This document shows positions 35,588 to 48,300 of a stretch of DNA of 64,000 nucleotides, piece by piece (positions within the stretch are counted from its first letter, which is position 1; the number at the start of each line of letters is the position of its first letter). The DNA is from Trichaptum fuscoviolaceum (taxonomy: Eukaryota; Basidiomycota; Agaricomycetes; Hymenochaetales; Trichaptaceae). The position numbers and the translations under genes are program-made. The notes beneath the pieces were generated by a model. It was given only the letters and a program-made list of their open reading frames with translations. It had not been told where the DNA came from and searched no databases. Location: contig CAJSYZ010000008.1 in assembly GCA_910574455.1 (NCBI GenBank), forward strand, positions 2,172,707-2,236,706, written 5' to 3'.

Positions 35588-38500
35588 ATGTCTTTTGCGT
35601 CTCTGTCACTTCGTGTGTTGAACGCGTATCATCCTCGCCTACAAACACTATGTGATTACGTCGTCAACCTTGTGATTCCTGAGACATCGGAGGGGATGGA
35701 ACAGACTCAGGATATACTGCTCAAGCAAGATGATCCTATCTCATATCACGACTTTCTGACGAAAACCTACGTTGCTGTCTCCCCTGGAAGTACTTTCGTT
35801 TTGGGTGAACACTCGCCGTTCAAAATTACATGCCCTGTTTTGTCAATGCCAGACGTATTAAAGCCATACTTTCATCTCTCGGTAGATTCTGACTCGCTCT
35901 ACAGTTAATAGATAGAGCTCAAGCGAAGCTATTCACAAGCAGGAAGAAGGGCCGGCCGTCAAACATCATAACCTCTGGTTATCGTTTCGTACGTGCTTCC
36001 CACACGTCCTGGACATTTCACAAACAAGCACTGACTTTGAGCCTCTCAGGGCGGATACAAATCTGAGAATGGCAAAGGTGCTTCGGGAAGCCGTGGTGGT
36101 GTCACCAACTTCTTCGTCAATACGATGATCACTGCACTGCAAACGGCGGACTGGACGCGACTTCTGAGCAGGTGTGGCAGGGATTTTATCTCATTCTCTC
36201 TAAGGAACTGCTGTCTAATCCGTCTATATTTGATAGGACCGGGGACGCTGTCATTTTCCACCTCCTTTCAGAGACGTCTGTATATGTTCCACTGCCAAAC
36301 GATTGCTTTTGCCAGGTTACAGGACCTCATCTTATTTATCTACCGCCTCCCAAATCGCTTCCTTCTGCAAAAGAAGAAGACGAGAAGAGAACAGTCGCAC
36401 AAGACACTCGATCATCAAAATCTTCCGAACGGAAGAGAAAAGCCGAAGAAACAGACTTATCTGCGAGGCCTTCAAAGCGACCGAAGATAGGTCCATCAAC
36501 AATCATAAACCGAAAGAAGCTTGCTTCAAAGAAACCGGCTTGTCAGCCAAAGACGTACGTCTCTTAATTCTGTAAAGAATTCAATTCCTCTAGCTTACCA
36601 CTGGTTTTGATAGGAGAAGTCTAGCTGATATTCCATTCGCTCGACTAGCTATGTTTTATTCGAGACCGTGCCGCAAATCGCATAATAGCACTATTCTACT
36701 CGGATTACCCTCGCGACGTGTGTGCAACCTCCTTTCTGGTGTATCGACTCATAATCATATCTACCCGTAAACAGATATTCTCAATAGGATGGCTACCATG
36801 CAATGGCGAAAAGAGAAAGGACTACTACAGGACAGTGATCACAACCTCAAGCCCGGTGACCGTAACGGGGCATATGAGGCGCGGCATCTATCGAAATACG
36901 TATTCCCTCTACAATACAGGCTCGAATCCGTATTCACTGTCCCAGTCGAGAAGTTGAAAGACGAACAGTTCGAGAGAGGGTATTTGGCAGATAGAGAAGC
37001 GGAAATCATTGTGAGCCTCCTGTATGTAACTGTGCAAAGCTGTAAATTAAGTGTTTAGACACGAGGATCCTGCAAGACACCACCCAGACTTAAGGATGCA
37101 TTAACTCTCCTTGGGAGACTATACCATAAACACACGAAATGCGGTTACAAACCTATCCTGGACAAAATCTGTCCTTCGAAGGTTAGTATTAGTAATTTGT
37201 TATGCCGTCGTCTTCAGATGAACCAACCATTTGCTTCAGCTTACGCCAAGCCATAAAGATGCGAGTATCGATAGCAGCGTTGTCCTAGATCTCATCGCAG
37301 AAGAAACTACCCAAGAGCTTCTGAGATCACAGGCTCCGGAAAAGTCCATTTTGGGAAGCATGAGCGATACGACCACCACCGCACGACGAATATCACTTCC
37401 GAAGAGCCAGGGGAAGCACAAGCCTAAGTTTGCAGAGTTCATGTGTAGCCATGCACAGGTCTTCTTGTATGTCCGAGCAGTTACAAAAGCCGTCATACCA
37501 AACGGGTTTTGGGGATGCTACCGTAACCGAAGGACCGCTCTACACTGTATTTTTCTTCTCATTCTGTTTGAAGAGCAGTTACTCACTTTATTCCTTCGCA
37601 GATGTCAAACAGTTTATTACTGGAAGGCGATACGAGGTCATGACTCTACACAGTGTAATGCAAGGCATGAGTACGAGCGAGTGCGACTGGCTTCTTCCGC
37701 CTCGAAAGCCCGGACAGCAGTACTATCATAACTTAGTAGAGTCTCTTAAAAGGCGTGAGCTACTGGAGGAATTCATTTTTTGGTATTTTGATCAATTTGT
37801 TCTACCTCTACTAAAGGTGAGCGCATTCATTAATTCCTATTTAATATGAGTTCATTCTAACTATTTATTAAGACAACGTTCTACATTACCGAATCGTCTG
37901 CGTTCCGGAATCGAGTTCTGTATTTTCGGCACGACGATTGGGATATTCTTTGTCGGCCTCTACTTGACAGATTGGCTACCACAACCTTCCAACGTATAAC
38001 TCAGGTTAGAGATGCTTAAATCGGATATATCGCGTGAATTACCACAACCGTCTGTTTAGGCTGAAGCTGATGAGCTATTGAAGCAAAGAAAGCTCGGGTA
38101 TTCCTTTGTCAGGCTGTTGCCCAAAGATAGCGGTGTACGGCCTATAGTGAATCTTCGCAGGAAGGCCAAGAAGGTATATCCACAGTGCCCTTCCGGATCT
38201 AGACCTTCATGCTCATAAGGTTTTAGGCTACCAATACCTATGAACAGAATCAATCTATCAACCAGATCCTCTCCGTAGCATTTAGCATTCTTACGTACGA
38301 AAAGGTGAGTGCCGTGCTTGACTCTATGATCCCGATGGTGTTTTCATGTCTTCGACCCAGGAAAGTCAAGCTGACCTTCTTGGGGCTTCTGTCTTTGGAC
38401 CGAACGAAGTCTATCGCAAGCTCAAAGAGTTCAAAGGAAAAATGTGCGGGACGAAAAGAAAGCGGTAGGAAATGGTTCATACATCCCCGTGGAGGTGGCT

Positions 38501-40370
38501 AAACTTGCTGTCCGTTTCAGCCCCAAATTTTACTTCGTCAAAGTCGATGTTCAAGCATGTTTCGATACTATTGAGCAAAACAAACTCCTAGGCATATTGA
38601 AGTCGATCATCTCTGAAGTAAGATAATTTACGATACTACTATATGGGTTTAAGTACTAATCACAAATTAACATCATCAAAGGATGCGTATTTAGTCCAGA
38701 AGTACGGCCAGGTCATACACTCTGTCGGGAAGATCAAGAGGCTGTTTGAGAGAAAGGCTATGCCAGAGCGTAAGCCTAACTATCCCGAAGCATTATTTCA
38801 CTTTCTCTTATGATTTTTCATAGCCGATCATCCAGATTTTCTGACTTGTGCCACTCAGCTTGCCGCGCTACTACATCATACGATATTTGTCGATCAGGTT
38901 GTCTATCCTATTGCATACCGGGACGAGATCATTGAACTCTTGGAAGACCATATAACTTCCAACATCGTTAAGGTACGCAGTCAAACAACCAATGCATGTT
39001 TGGAGTCGAGTTTGAGGTATCCACGGTACTAGATAGGTCAGGACTATTACCAGCAGCACATCGGCATCCCGCAAGGATCGGTCCTGTCATCGCTGCTTTG
39101 CTCCTTTTTCTACGGGGATCTTGAACAGTCTGTATTGCAGCATCTGATTGAGAGGGAAAACAACGTATTACTTCGGCTCATTGACGACTACCTATTCATC
39201 ACCACCGACGAAAGCGACGCAAAGAATTTTCTGGAGGTCATGAAGCGAGGGCATCCTGAGTATGGATGTTTCATCTCGCAAGAGAAGACACTGATAAATT
39301 TCGGTTATGGAGACGCAAACATATCTGAGCTGAATGTGGGTGGCATCCTACACCCGGAGAAGAAATGTATGTTGTTCATCGTTGGCTTCTCTAAGTGGTA
39401 TCTATTCTTGACATGTGTGCATTCAAGCCTTTCCATGGTGTGGATACCTCATTGACACTGAGGACCTTTCCGTCATGGCTGATTATTCCAGATTTCATGA
39501 TAACTGTACGTCACGGAATGCCATCTTATGCATTGGCTATATCTTGTCTTCCAGATCTCATCGATTCTTTGACTGTTGAGCGTGGGCGCCGACCAAATTC
39601 TGCATTCGTTCAGAAGACTATCCAGTATGGAAATATTTTTGTTCCTCTTGTACTGATGATCTCATTACCTCGCTTCCCTCCAGAACTGCCATGGCCAAAT
39701 CACACCCAATTTACAACGACTTGGCACTTAACTCATCGCAAACAGTTTACAAGAACATCCATCAAGCTTTTATGCTTGCCGCTATGAAGATGCATGCATA
39801 TATCAAGGCCACGGGGAAGGGTGGGACGAGCGGGCTGGCCTTTGTGCTTCAAGAATGTCAGCCTTCTTCCAGTCTTGAGGTTGAGAAGCAAGGTAGACGC
39901 GATGGTAAGGTCAGCAGCTTGAGAAAGCAGCACTTAGTAAGGAAGGGTGGAAACCTTTTGATGAGTGAGTCACTCTACATCAGAAATCCAAGGACGAAAC
40001 CCATCAGACCCTTTAGACACAATCAAGCAGTCAATTCGATATACTTATACATCGATCAAGAATAAAACTTCACGACACAGCACCCGCATAAGCAACCGAC
40101 GTGATATTGGAACCGTCAAAAAGGCGATTGTAGAGTGGTATGTCTATATGTTAATTATAGGGGAAAATTTTGAGTTGATATACCGATAGGTTGGGAGTAC
40201 ATGCATTCTACAGTATGCTCTCCTTAAAACGCACCGCGTACTCGCAGGCAGGTATTCTCTTAGCCCTAAATCAGGAAGTCAACCATCTACGGTACCGCCC
40301 CATCCAGCGGGCGATGCGAAGACTCACGAAAGAGAGTCTGAAATCGATGCTCAAGGATGTCAAGTTCTAG
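35588..40370 (+). CDS. TERT: Telomerase reverse transcriptase, catalytic subunit
   Basis: I could join 22 exons (first 35588-35854, last 40190-40370) in one frame of 1196 codons. All 21 introns are GT-AG, about 43-82 nt. The N-terminal domain ends in a basic nuclear-type linker (SERKRKAEE, RPSKRPKIG). The RNA-binding domain has FYSRPCRKSHNSTILLGLPS and ARHLSKYVFPLQYRLESVF. Next come CDWLLPP and KRRELLEEFIFWYFD, then motif 1/2 (YSFVRLLPKDSGVRPIVNLRR). Motif A is PKFYFVKVDVQACFDTI, B' is GIPQGSVLS, C is LLRLIDDYLFIT and E is FPWCGYLID. The three catalytic Asp are present. The C-terminal extension ends SMLKDVKF. The enzyme extends chromosome ends using its RNA template. It looks complete and single copy here. 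Exon coordinates between landmarks are my reading and could be off by a few bases. Confidence 0.93.
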
Positions 40371-40380
40371 TATATAAGTT

Positions 40381-40680
40381 TGAAGTTTGCCTCAGCATTG
40401 TTGTGTATCAAGCTATCCTATCGATTGTCAGATAGTGATTTGCATTGGAAGGAGTCCAGATATCACCTCCTTTCCAAAGCGCAGACTTAAGTACGTCACA
40501 TCTCTAGCCACTTTAACTATCTGCGCAGCAAGAAACTCCAATTCGAATATATCGCGGCTTGCTAATGATTAGGAGGAGCTGGAAAGACTGATCCCAGGTC
40601 ATGAGGACAGGGAGATGGATGGATTAGTGGAGGCTCTCCGTTATCCATTGATTCGTGTCTACAGTAATCTCTATGTTTAA
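40381..40680 (+). other. Short coding-like exons downstream of TERT
   Basis: A frame with LSDSDLHWKESRYHLL (about 40425-40490) could splice over a GTACGT...GATTAG intron into EELERLIPGHEDREMDGL, which ends at the TAA at 40680. It starts ten bases after the TERT stop. It could be a readthrough or alternative TERT end or a small separate gene. No family recognised. Confidence 0.3.
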
Positions 40681-40847
40681 AAAGCTTCAACGGACTTCGA
40701 AATGTACTCCTTGATGGCGATTAGCCAACCTACCCCTTCTGGTCATTAGCAAATGTAACATAGCTTGTCCAGAATAATACAACAAATACAAATACAATCC
40801 GCTTAACGTTCTTCACAAAGTGTGAGAGTACGTAAGACAAGAAGGAT

Positions 40848-42288
40848 CTAAAACTCTCTGATCACCTCCCTTTGCTGAGTGGCTAAGATCTCCTGTCCCG
40901 TTGGATATATAGCTGCGACAAATTCCCGCTCAATCCACCGGCTTTTGTCATCCTTATGAGGTATCAAGGTATAATTGATTGAAAGTGCTGAAAGTACGCC
41001 GCCTTTCGTATGCGATATCCCTGCCTTGCTGTCAGGAAAAGTCAAAGAAATTTCAGAGAACGTACCAGTGTCGATGATGATGACTTTCCCGCCGCATCGA
41101 GAGACTATGTTCTGTACAATTGATCAATTTACTAAGTCACAGCTGAAGCCAGATGATGAAGGGCTAACTTTAAAGTTGGGGGTGTGGCCCATGATAAGTC
41201 TGCGCACCCCTATGCGCTCTAGAACAGCATCGACGTTGCCGCATACCTCTTCCTCTTCGTCCATGACCCAACCACGATACCATAACGGCCCGGTCGCCCC
41301 AAAGAATTTCTTCTCCTCAGGCGTTGCATCATCAGGCAAACCGGTGGATGGGTGAGGTGGATGGGGTGGAGGAAAGTCACGTTCCATCAGTCGTTGAAGA
41401 AGGCGAGCTCCAAGTCTGTTAATCCGGGAAGGGTACGGTGTGAGCTGCTCGTATGATGGTGAAAGACCACCATGGACAAACGAGAGCGCAGCTCGCGAAA
41501 GGGGGGAGTTGTTCTCAGCAGAGGGGTTGTAATCGAGGTTAACTTGACCCGCGAACGGGTGCAGAGGCACACGCGAAGTGATGCTGTAGTTTTGTTGCCA
41601 CGCTTTGCCAATAAGGCCCTTCTGAAGCATCTTCTGGCGCGCATGGACAGAGCCAAATATCTTTATTTCACTTGCATGCACATACCTGCAGCAGCAGCCG
41701 ATTAAAATTGTTTCGATGTTCCTAAAGGTTTAACGCACCTCCAATCTCCTAGAGAAATCACTCTTGGATTAGACGACTATTTTTTGCGATCAAGAAGGCC
41801 CTCTCTCACCTAATAAGTTCATCAGTTCATGGTTTCCCAGAAGCGTGATTACACTGCCTCCGACCGAGAGAGCTTGTGCTCGCAGCTTCTCCATCCACAT
41901 GTATAACTTAGCTGTGTCATCTCCACTACAAGATAGCGCACAAATTAAATTGGGTGCAGTGCAATTAAGATGTAGTTACTTACCCGTCTATAATATCTCC
42001 AGTCTGCACAAACACGTCAACATCGCCCGTCCAGTTGCCATGCGCATCGACAACATTCGACATTTGCAGTACTTTCAATGCATTGGTATAGTCTCCGTGC
42101 AAGTCCCCGACTGCCACAATGCGCCGGACGAATTTGCCGTTGTTGAATGTATCCGAGTCCGGGTCAATGAGGATAGGATCGAAGATACCATCATCGAAAT
42201 CATATGGTGGTCCCTTCAATATCAAGATTACCGAGACAAGCATGGTGACGAGTACTAGTATTATAAGGTCACGGCGACAGTCTGTCAT
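40848..42288 (-). CDS. Shewanella-like PPP-family metallophosphatase
   Basis: Exons 42288-41984, 41925-41810, 41748-41739 (10 nt), 41685-41169, 41111-41066 and 41020-40848 give 388 aa. The ATG at 42288 is chosen because a membrane anchor (LIILVLVTMLVSVILIL) follows at once. Metal-site motifs are AVGDLHGD, then TGDIIDGGDD, LLGNHELMN, FVHGGLSP and MGHTP. These match the Shewanella-like branch of calcineurin-type phosphatases. The usual GDxxDRG has Gly in place of Arg, just at the exon 1-2 junction. The micro-exon supplies the conserved GDWR. The active side would be lumenal or extracytoplasmic if the anchor is type II. It removes phosphate from Ser/Thr or small substrates; the exact target is unknown. 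Convergent with TERT. Confidence 0.85.
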
Positions 42289-42937
42289 GGTCGAAGTTTC
42301 TGATAACGATTGAGCTAGTGTGTAGCGCTCCTGGGCACAGGATATGGCGGGGACACTGTGGTCGATGAGATATACCAGCAGTTCCTTTGCCAGACATTCG
42401 CAGATGTCCATTTCACCCCCATCCATAAGCGGAACCTCCTCCAGGGCTATATAGGAGCGGACCACAGCAAAACAGGTATGTCACCTCACCTCTACTGTAG
42501 TATGTCGCACCTAACAGAGTGCTGGCTTGCCTAGTAAACTCGTCGGAAAGGTCCCGCAAGCTCGTCCAGATTACTGAAAATGATGCATTTGACGTGAAAG
42601 GATGAAGGGTATATTATGCGAGATCGAGTAGCTAAAGCGCGGGAAGCAGCAGTAGCGCAATGAAAGCGAAGATGGGTAAGCAACGTTCGAGTGGGCATGG
42701 GCGTAGCTTGAGACAGACATCCACAATAGTTTGAAGATAACCAGATCCGTACAATTCTGCCACAGATAGACATCTAAAACTTTTCGTACACAGCGACTTG
42801 CAGACCATCAGTGAGTTCAGAAGGAGTGGTGGTCGATCGACGATGGTCTCATCTATAGCAGCACAAGAGGCAGTGTCGTTACTCTCAACCCGTATGCCCA
42901 CGAGAAACCTAGCGCAGGGCGAGAGCAAGGAAACCCA
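42289..42937. other. Intergenic
   Basis: Promoter side of the phosphatase gene and 3' side of the F-box/LRR-like gene. An open minus-strand frame at 42632-42928 is Cys/Leu-rich and resembles nothing I know. No supported gene. Confidence 0.4.
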
Positions 42938-44254
42938 TTAAAATAGGGGTGGAGAGATGCTGTCCAATATAAGTAGATCTATCCCCTTCTCTGCGCAATG
43001 TTTGCTAGTCATTTCGAAAGTCCGCAGATGGGCTCTGTCGTCTGTCAGTGGCGCTCTTGAAATGATCACCTTCTTTAGCTGAGGAGCGATCTCCATTTCA
43101 TCAACAAGCATGCGATCCCGTAGGAAGTCGTGCCTTTGATCCCAAAGCCTCGGATTTTCGAAATGTATGTGCAACTCTCGCACTGATCTCGGTAGCACTG
43201 AAAACAGCAACAAGGGTTTGAAGTTCTCCGGCGGGAATCCAAATCGTCTTCTCTCAACCATCAACCATCCCCGCAAGATCAGACTGAGGTGATCTAACGC
43301 TTCGCAACGTGCCATCATCTCTTCGAGTATGAGTCTATAGGGTGGAGAGTACTTATACAACCGAAGTCTTGAGATTGTTGGGGTAGAGTTGTGAGTGCAC
43401 TCGAAAAACTTCCTCGGACTAGACGTCAAATTGAATGGAAGGCCCAAATCCTCGGAATCAAACGCCAGAGCGGTAGGCGCGTACTTGTGGGTACCGGTAG
43501 GATTTAATAGCCATGAATATGCAATCGAGTCGCCACCGACAAATCCGAAGTATGATAAAGATGTCAAGGCCACCGTTTTGAGCGAATCGGGAGGCGAAAA
43601 GTCGAGGACACCAGTAGCGTGATTCAGCGACGATGTTCTCCATGCGCTAATTATTTCATTGAATTTGTGAGGTTCCCAACCGGCGATGAACAGCCGCTCC
43701 AGTCGTTGTAGCTTCGGAAGCACAACCAGAAAGTCGGACAGATTTGGCGTGAACCGCAATTTGTCCAGGTAAGTGTGTTGCAGCCAGATTGCCTTCAAGT
43801 GACACAGGCCGCCCAGCGAACGGACGACTGGTACAAACGGTGCACTTTCGCTTTGAATGCAAGTATTGATGAACAGCTCCTCTACATTTGGGGAGGCCTG
43901 GAAGAGGAGCATTAGGAGATGTGCCGCGTGCGTTAACGACTGTCCGTTTTGCATTGCGAAGTATATCTCGCTAACCCATGGACGCTGTGATACTAAGTCG
44001 CCATCGATTGATCGCTCGCCTCGCCTGAAGTACTGACGTAGGCCAAACGCCCCATCGAACACGACAACCCGCCTCCTCAGCACGAGCCGCGCATAATGCG
44101 ACCACACACGGTTGGTATGAGAGAGATTTATGAGGGTTTTTTCTATGCATGTCTTGTTGAGTGTTCGGTTCCAGTTGAGGTGATTGACGAAGGCAGCAAA
44201 CGACATGACCGAACCAAGGTGGCCAACAACCAGGTCGATAATTAGTTCGTTCAT
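42938..44254 (-). CDS. F-box/LRR-like protein, 438 aa, intact
   Basis: A single exon runs from the ATG at 44254 (MNELIIDLVVGHLGSVMSF) to the stop at 42938. The frame is open further upstream but without an ATG, and the paralogue at 23820 begins at the matching residue. An N-terminal helix bundle (about 1-60) resembles a degenerate F-box. Leucine-rich segments follow, each about 25-40 residues apart (SPNVEELFI, LCHLKAIWLQHTYL, LQRLERLFIAGWEP, CEALDHLSLILRGW, LKKVIISRAPL). Mushroom genomes hold large families of such proteins that are thought to serve as SCF substrate adaptors. The substrate is unknown. A full-length relative with a one-base deletion lies 19 kb to the left. Confidence 0.7.
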   Translation of the reverse strand: MNELIIDLVVGHLGSVMSFAAFVNHLNWNRTLNKTCIEKTLINLSHTNRVWSHYARLVLRRRVVVFDGAFGLRQYFRRGERSIDGDLVSQRPWVSEIYFAMQNGQSLTHAAHLLMLLFQASPNVEELFINTCIQSESAPFVPVVRSLGGLCHLKAIWLQHTYLDKLRFTPNLSDFLVVLPKLQRLERLFIAGWEPHKFNEIISAWRTSSLNHATGVLDFSPPDSLKTVALTSLSYFGFVGGDSIAYSWLLNPTGTHKYAPTALAFDSEDLGLPFNLTSSPRKFFECTHNSTPTISRLRLYKYSPPYRLILEEMMARCEALDHLSLILRGWLMVERRRFGFPPENFKPLLLFSVLPRSVRELHIHFENPRLWDQRHDFLRDRMLVDEMEIAPQLKKVIISRAPLTDDRAHLRTFEMTSKHCAEKGIDLLILDSISPPLF

Positions 44255-45319
44255 CGTTGCAGACCAGTATCGTATACCTCCCGGAGGCCAGTGTGTGGTG
44301 GGGTTGAAGATGGAAAAGGAGTTCAACAGAGATGTCACTTCAAATTATGGGTTGCAGACCATGCCATTCGCACGTGCACTAGTACTACCGTGACTAGCAA
44401 CTTGAACATTCGGCTCCGAATCAAGTTAAGTAACTTGAACGCATTCAAGACCTCCCAGACCTCTCTGAAGATACTCTACTGACTGGATAGCATAACGAGT
44501 TTCTTGTCTCAATGTTATTGCAGATTTGGCAAGGCATTTATGATATATCTAGAAAAAGAGGGCAATGACTAAATATACCGATGATAGGCGTATACAAGAG
44601 CTAATAGGTAACAATGACAAGATCCCTCCTCAGCAGCGTAGTAGTGTACATTATATGCCTTCGGATACTCTTGACGTGCACAACATCATATTTGATATTT
44701 CGTATCAGGAAAAGTGCTTCTGCAAGAAAGGCGAGTGTGGCCGAGACTCCAACGAAGCAAGAAGTCAAAGACCCATGCACCCGGGACATTCTTGCTCTGT
44801 TCTAATAAGCTTCAAAGATTCCTACTCCCCTTGTGGTGGACATAGGCTGGTCTTGAAGGGGGAGGTGGTGGGTTGGCCCCGGTGGCCCTCGACTCAGATG
44901 GTGTACCCATTGTCACCTGTGATCTACCACGTAGACTAGGAGAAGGTGCAGCTCATGCCGAAGAGAAGTCAGGCTGACTGAACGTGCGCATTGCAAAATT
45001 CGTATCATGATGCAATTCCGCCAATTCGAGGTTCCTAAGATTCATAGTTTTATCAGAGTACCCAAACCGTAGCTGCCGCGCGACCAGGAGGTTAGCATAT
45101 ATAGTAGAAGGGCATTGAACTGCGAAGGTTGGATACAAGAGAGCTAGCACGAGTTACGAGGTCGGCGATCCCGGGTCGGCATGAACTTCTTCGTCCCGCT
45201 CAAGTAGTCCCCCAAGAAAAGGCACTTAACAGATCAGAACTGACATCACCGATCAATGCGAGATGAGGCATCCTAGACAAGTTCAGTTGATACCAGTGAC
45301 AGAATATGTACTTAATTTC
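44255..45319. other. Intergenic
   Basis: One AACTTGAA/CTAGTAC module patch at 44375-44440. Open frames at 44565-44939 and 44953-45150 lack recognisable content. The left edge of repeat copy B begins near 45320. Confidence 0.4.
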
Positions 45320-48300
45320 TGACAAAAATCTTAGATCGATAGGAATTTATACAAAGCCATTTTCTATAATGAAAAATCAAAGCCCAAAGGAGTGTGTATG
45401 GTACTATGTACAAGTACGAAAGAGAGACGAGAGAGAGAAAAGTAGGAAAATAGATCAAAGGAGTGTGTGCAGTACCAAGTAGTACAGATTAAGAAAGACA
45501 GTCACAAACAAATAATATGTCCCAGAGATGTCGAACGGACTTGCGTGCTACCAAGAATTCCGGATATTTGACGTGGTCAAGTGCTTAGCCCGAAAGCGAA
45601 GGATGATCCACAACGACAGAAGACGATAACCAGCTCTCCCTACAAGAGTGGCTGTCCCTGGCGAAGCGTAGTACCTTCTAGTAGGCCGAAACAGTGATTG
45701 CCAGTCGGTGTCCAGTAATTCCGATTGGAAGCTTGCGAGACTCCTTGAGAATCGAGCGAGACCAGGGTATATAAGAGGAGACTGAGAGAGAGTATAGCCA
45801 GTAGACCTATCCAAAGAGCGTGACAAAGAGGCGAATCAGTGTCCGATGGAAGTTGGTCATGATATCGAACGGTCTTGAAGACCACCAGGAATTCCGATTG
45901 TTTGGCGTGGTCCAATGCTAAGCCCGGCAGCGAAGATGTTGTTACAACGAATAGTGTATATCTTCTAATAGGTCGAAGCAGTGATAACCAGCCGATCTTC
46001 GGAAATTGCGTGAGGTAGTTCACGAGACTCCTTGAGTGTCGAGTATCGTCCAGCAGAAGAAAAAGAGACGAGAGGGGAGAAGGGAAGTTTGCCAGTAGAC
46101 CCATCCAATGGGAGTGGCAGAGAGGCGAATCAATGCCAAGTGGAAGACGGTCTTGATGTCGAACGGTCTTGTAGACCACCAGGAAATCCGAATGGTGCGC
46201 ATGGTCAAGTGCTAAGCCCGGCAGCGAAGATTCTGTTACAACGAATAGTGTAGATCTTCTAATAGGTCGAAGCAGTGATAACCAGCCTGTGTTCAGAAAT
46301 TGCGTGTGGTAGTTCACAAAACTCTTTGAGTGTCGAACATCGCCCAGCAGGAAATTATGATGGAGACAAGATTAAGAAGGCAAGAGAAATTTGCCAGAAG
46401 ACCCATCCAAAGAGCGTGACAAAGAGGCGAATCAGTGTCAAATGGAAGTCGGTCTTGATGTCGATTGGTCTTGTAGACCACCAGGAATTCCGGAAGGTTG
46501 GCGAGGTCAGTGCTAAGCCCGGCAGCGAAGATTTTGTTACAACCAATAGTGTATATCTTCTAATAGGTCGAAGCACTGATGTCAGCCGTTCCTCGGTAAT
46601 TGCGTGTTGGTAGTTCACTTGAGTATCCAACATCGTCCAGCAAGAGATTAGAACGAGACGAGTGAGAAGAAAAGACGGATCGACTCAGAGCAGGAGTCAA
46701 TCCAGGCTGCTTTCCAGAGCTACAGCTATCCCAAGGTCCCTAGGTGAGGGGAAAGGACCACAGAAGCAGAACGAGTACAGAGCCAAGCAGAAGTGTCAAA
46801 GAGCAGAATGTCCAGGAGTGATGGTCGTCATCGGTGGAGTCTTTGCGTGGAGAGCGGGAATCGTGAGCGCGAGAACGTGTGCGCTTAGTGGGCGACCTTG
46901 ACGCCGACGAGACTGAGCCTGGCCTAGGCGCAGTCTGTCTAGTCAAACCTTGCAGCATTAGATCTGGCCTAGATCTGCCGCTGATGAGGAAATGCCTGGC
47001 CTAGGCAATCCCCCAGCAGGACTTGTGCACAGTCCTGCTGTTGACAAGGCACCACAGGGAGTGGGTGAGAGGGTCGATTGACTGGTCGCCGCTTGGATTC
47101 CATTGCTAGACTCGAGATTCATGGGACCTCAGGACAGGGTGGCTCTACTCTTGATGTCTTCTTCGGTACTCTGCTTTCTTGGCTGCTGAGAACTGTTGGA
47201 ATGGGTCCCTTTCGATCACTGTTAAAAGGAGTTAGGATGGCAGCGCGTAACAAGAGAAAGGTGGACTTACGATCATGAATAGGGGCAGCAAGTAGCAAAT
47301 GTCGTGCATCACGGGACTTGACACGTCGCTCGCCAGTATCCTTGTGACTGACAAGCAAGGGTATGTTTGGCGCTAGCCCGACAGGTCGCATGTATCGTAG
47401 ATCGCTGACAGGCGAATGCCAGAAACCCGAGAAACTATCGTGACGGGAGCGGTAGCGGATGATTAACGAGGTTGCTCAGTGGACGCAAACTCAGGTGCGT
47501 CAGTAACTGCACCAGGATGGTTGTTGAAGACTGAATGGCAAACTTCCTAGACTGAGGGTGAGAAAGATAGCATGCAATTAAGAGGGTAAATGCTCACGTT
47601 ATCGAAAATGGTCTGCCACTTAACAGATTGGACCCAGAACGATGAATATCTGGGTGACAACTTCCTACACTGCGTTTGAGGGTAAGAATGATATTCATGG
47701 ATAGATGTATAAGAATATGCTTACGTTTTCGGAAGGGGGACTGCCGTCCAAGCTAATGGACCCGAGGCATACACTAATTCTGAAGTTCAGTAAGCTATCG
47801 AGCGTCGAAAAAAAGTGATGCCTACGATGTGATAAAAAGCCTCTGCTATACTGGCAATGTCGAGAACGCAATGCCAACTTATTTGCCCCGCGAGCAGCGC
47901 CATCAAGAATCGTGACGGAGGATATGCTAGAGCGGCGGCGTAAATCGATGGAGGGTTGTCCGGGGTGCATCGGAAGCAGCACCCGGTTTGTGCAGGAGCG
48001 TCGAAGGAGGCGAATCAGTCGACGAGTAGCACAAGAACTTGGCGGACTTTTGGGGGTTGGGTGCTTGAGTATCGAGACTGGGCTATTCCTGCCACTGATC
48101 GGGTGGCACTGACAGCGAGAACAAGAGTTCTTTCTATTGAGGTTCAAAGGTCGAATGGAAGGTAGTGTCGAGCAGACACCACTCGAGTCAAATGGTGCAG
48201 ATAGTGACGAAGCAGAGAGCCTGAATGGCTGGAACGCGATGGGCGAAGTATAAGCGGAGTTGGAGTGGTTGGAGAGCTGTAAATGGCTGATGAGTTTGTC

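Noticed and set aside
35881..35904. A 23-nt intron in TERT
   Set aside because: The donor at 35855 gives a normal 50-nt intron with a CTGAC branch site and keeps the frame.
38440..38520. A frameshift in TERT before motif A
   Set aside because: A 56-nt GTAGG...TTTCAG intron (38465-38520) joins the flanking exons in frame directly to PKFYFVKVD.
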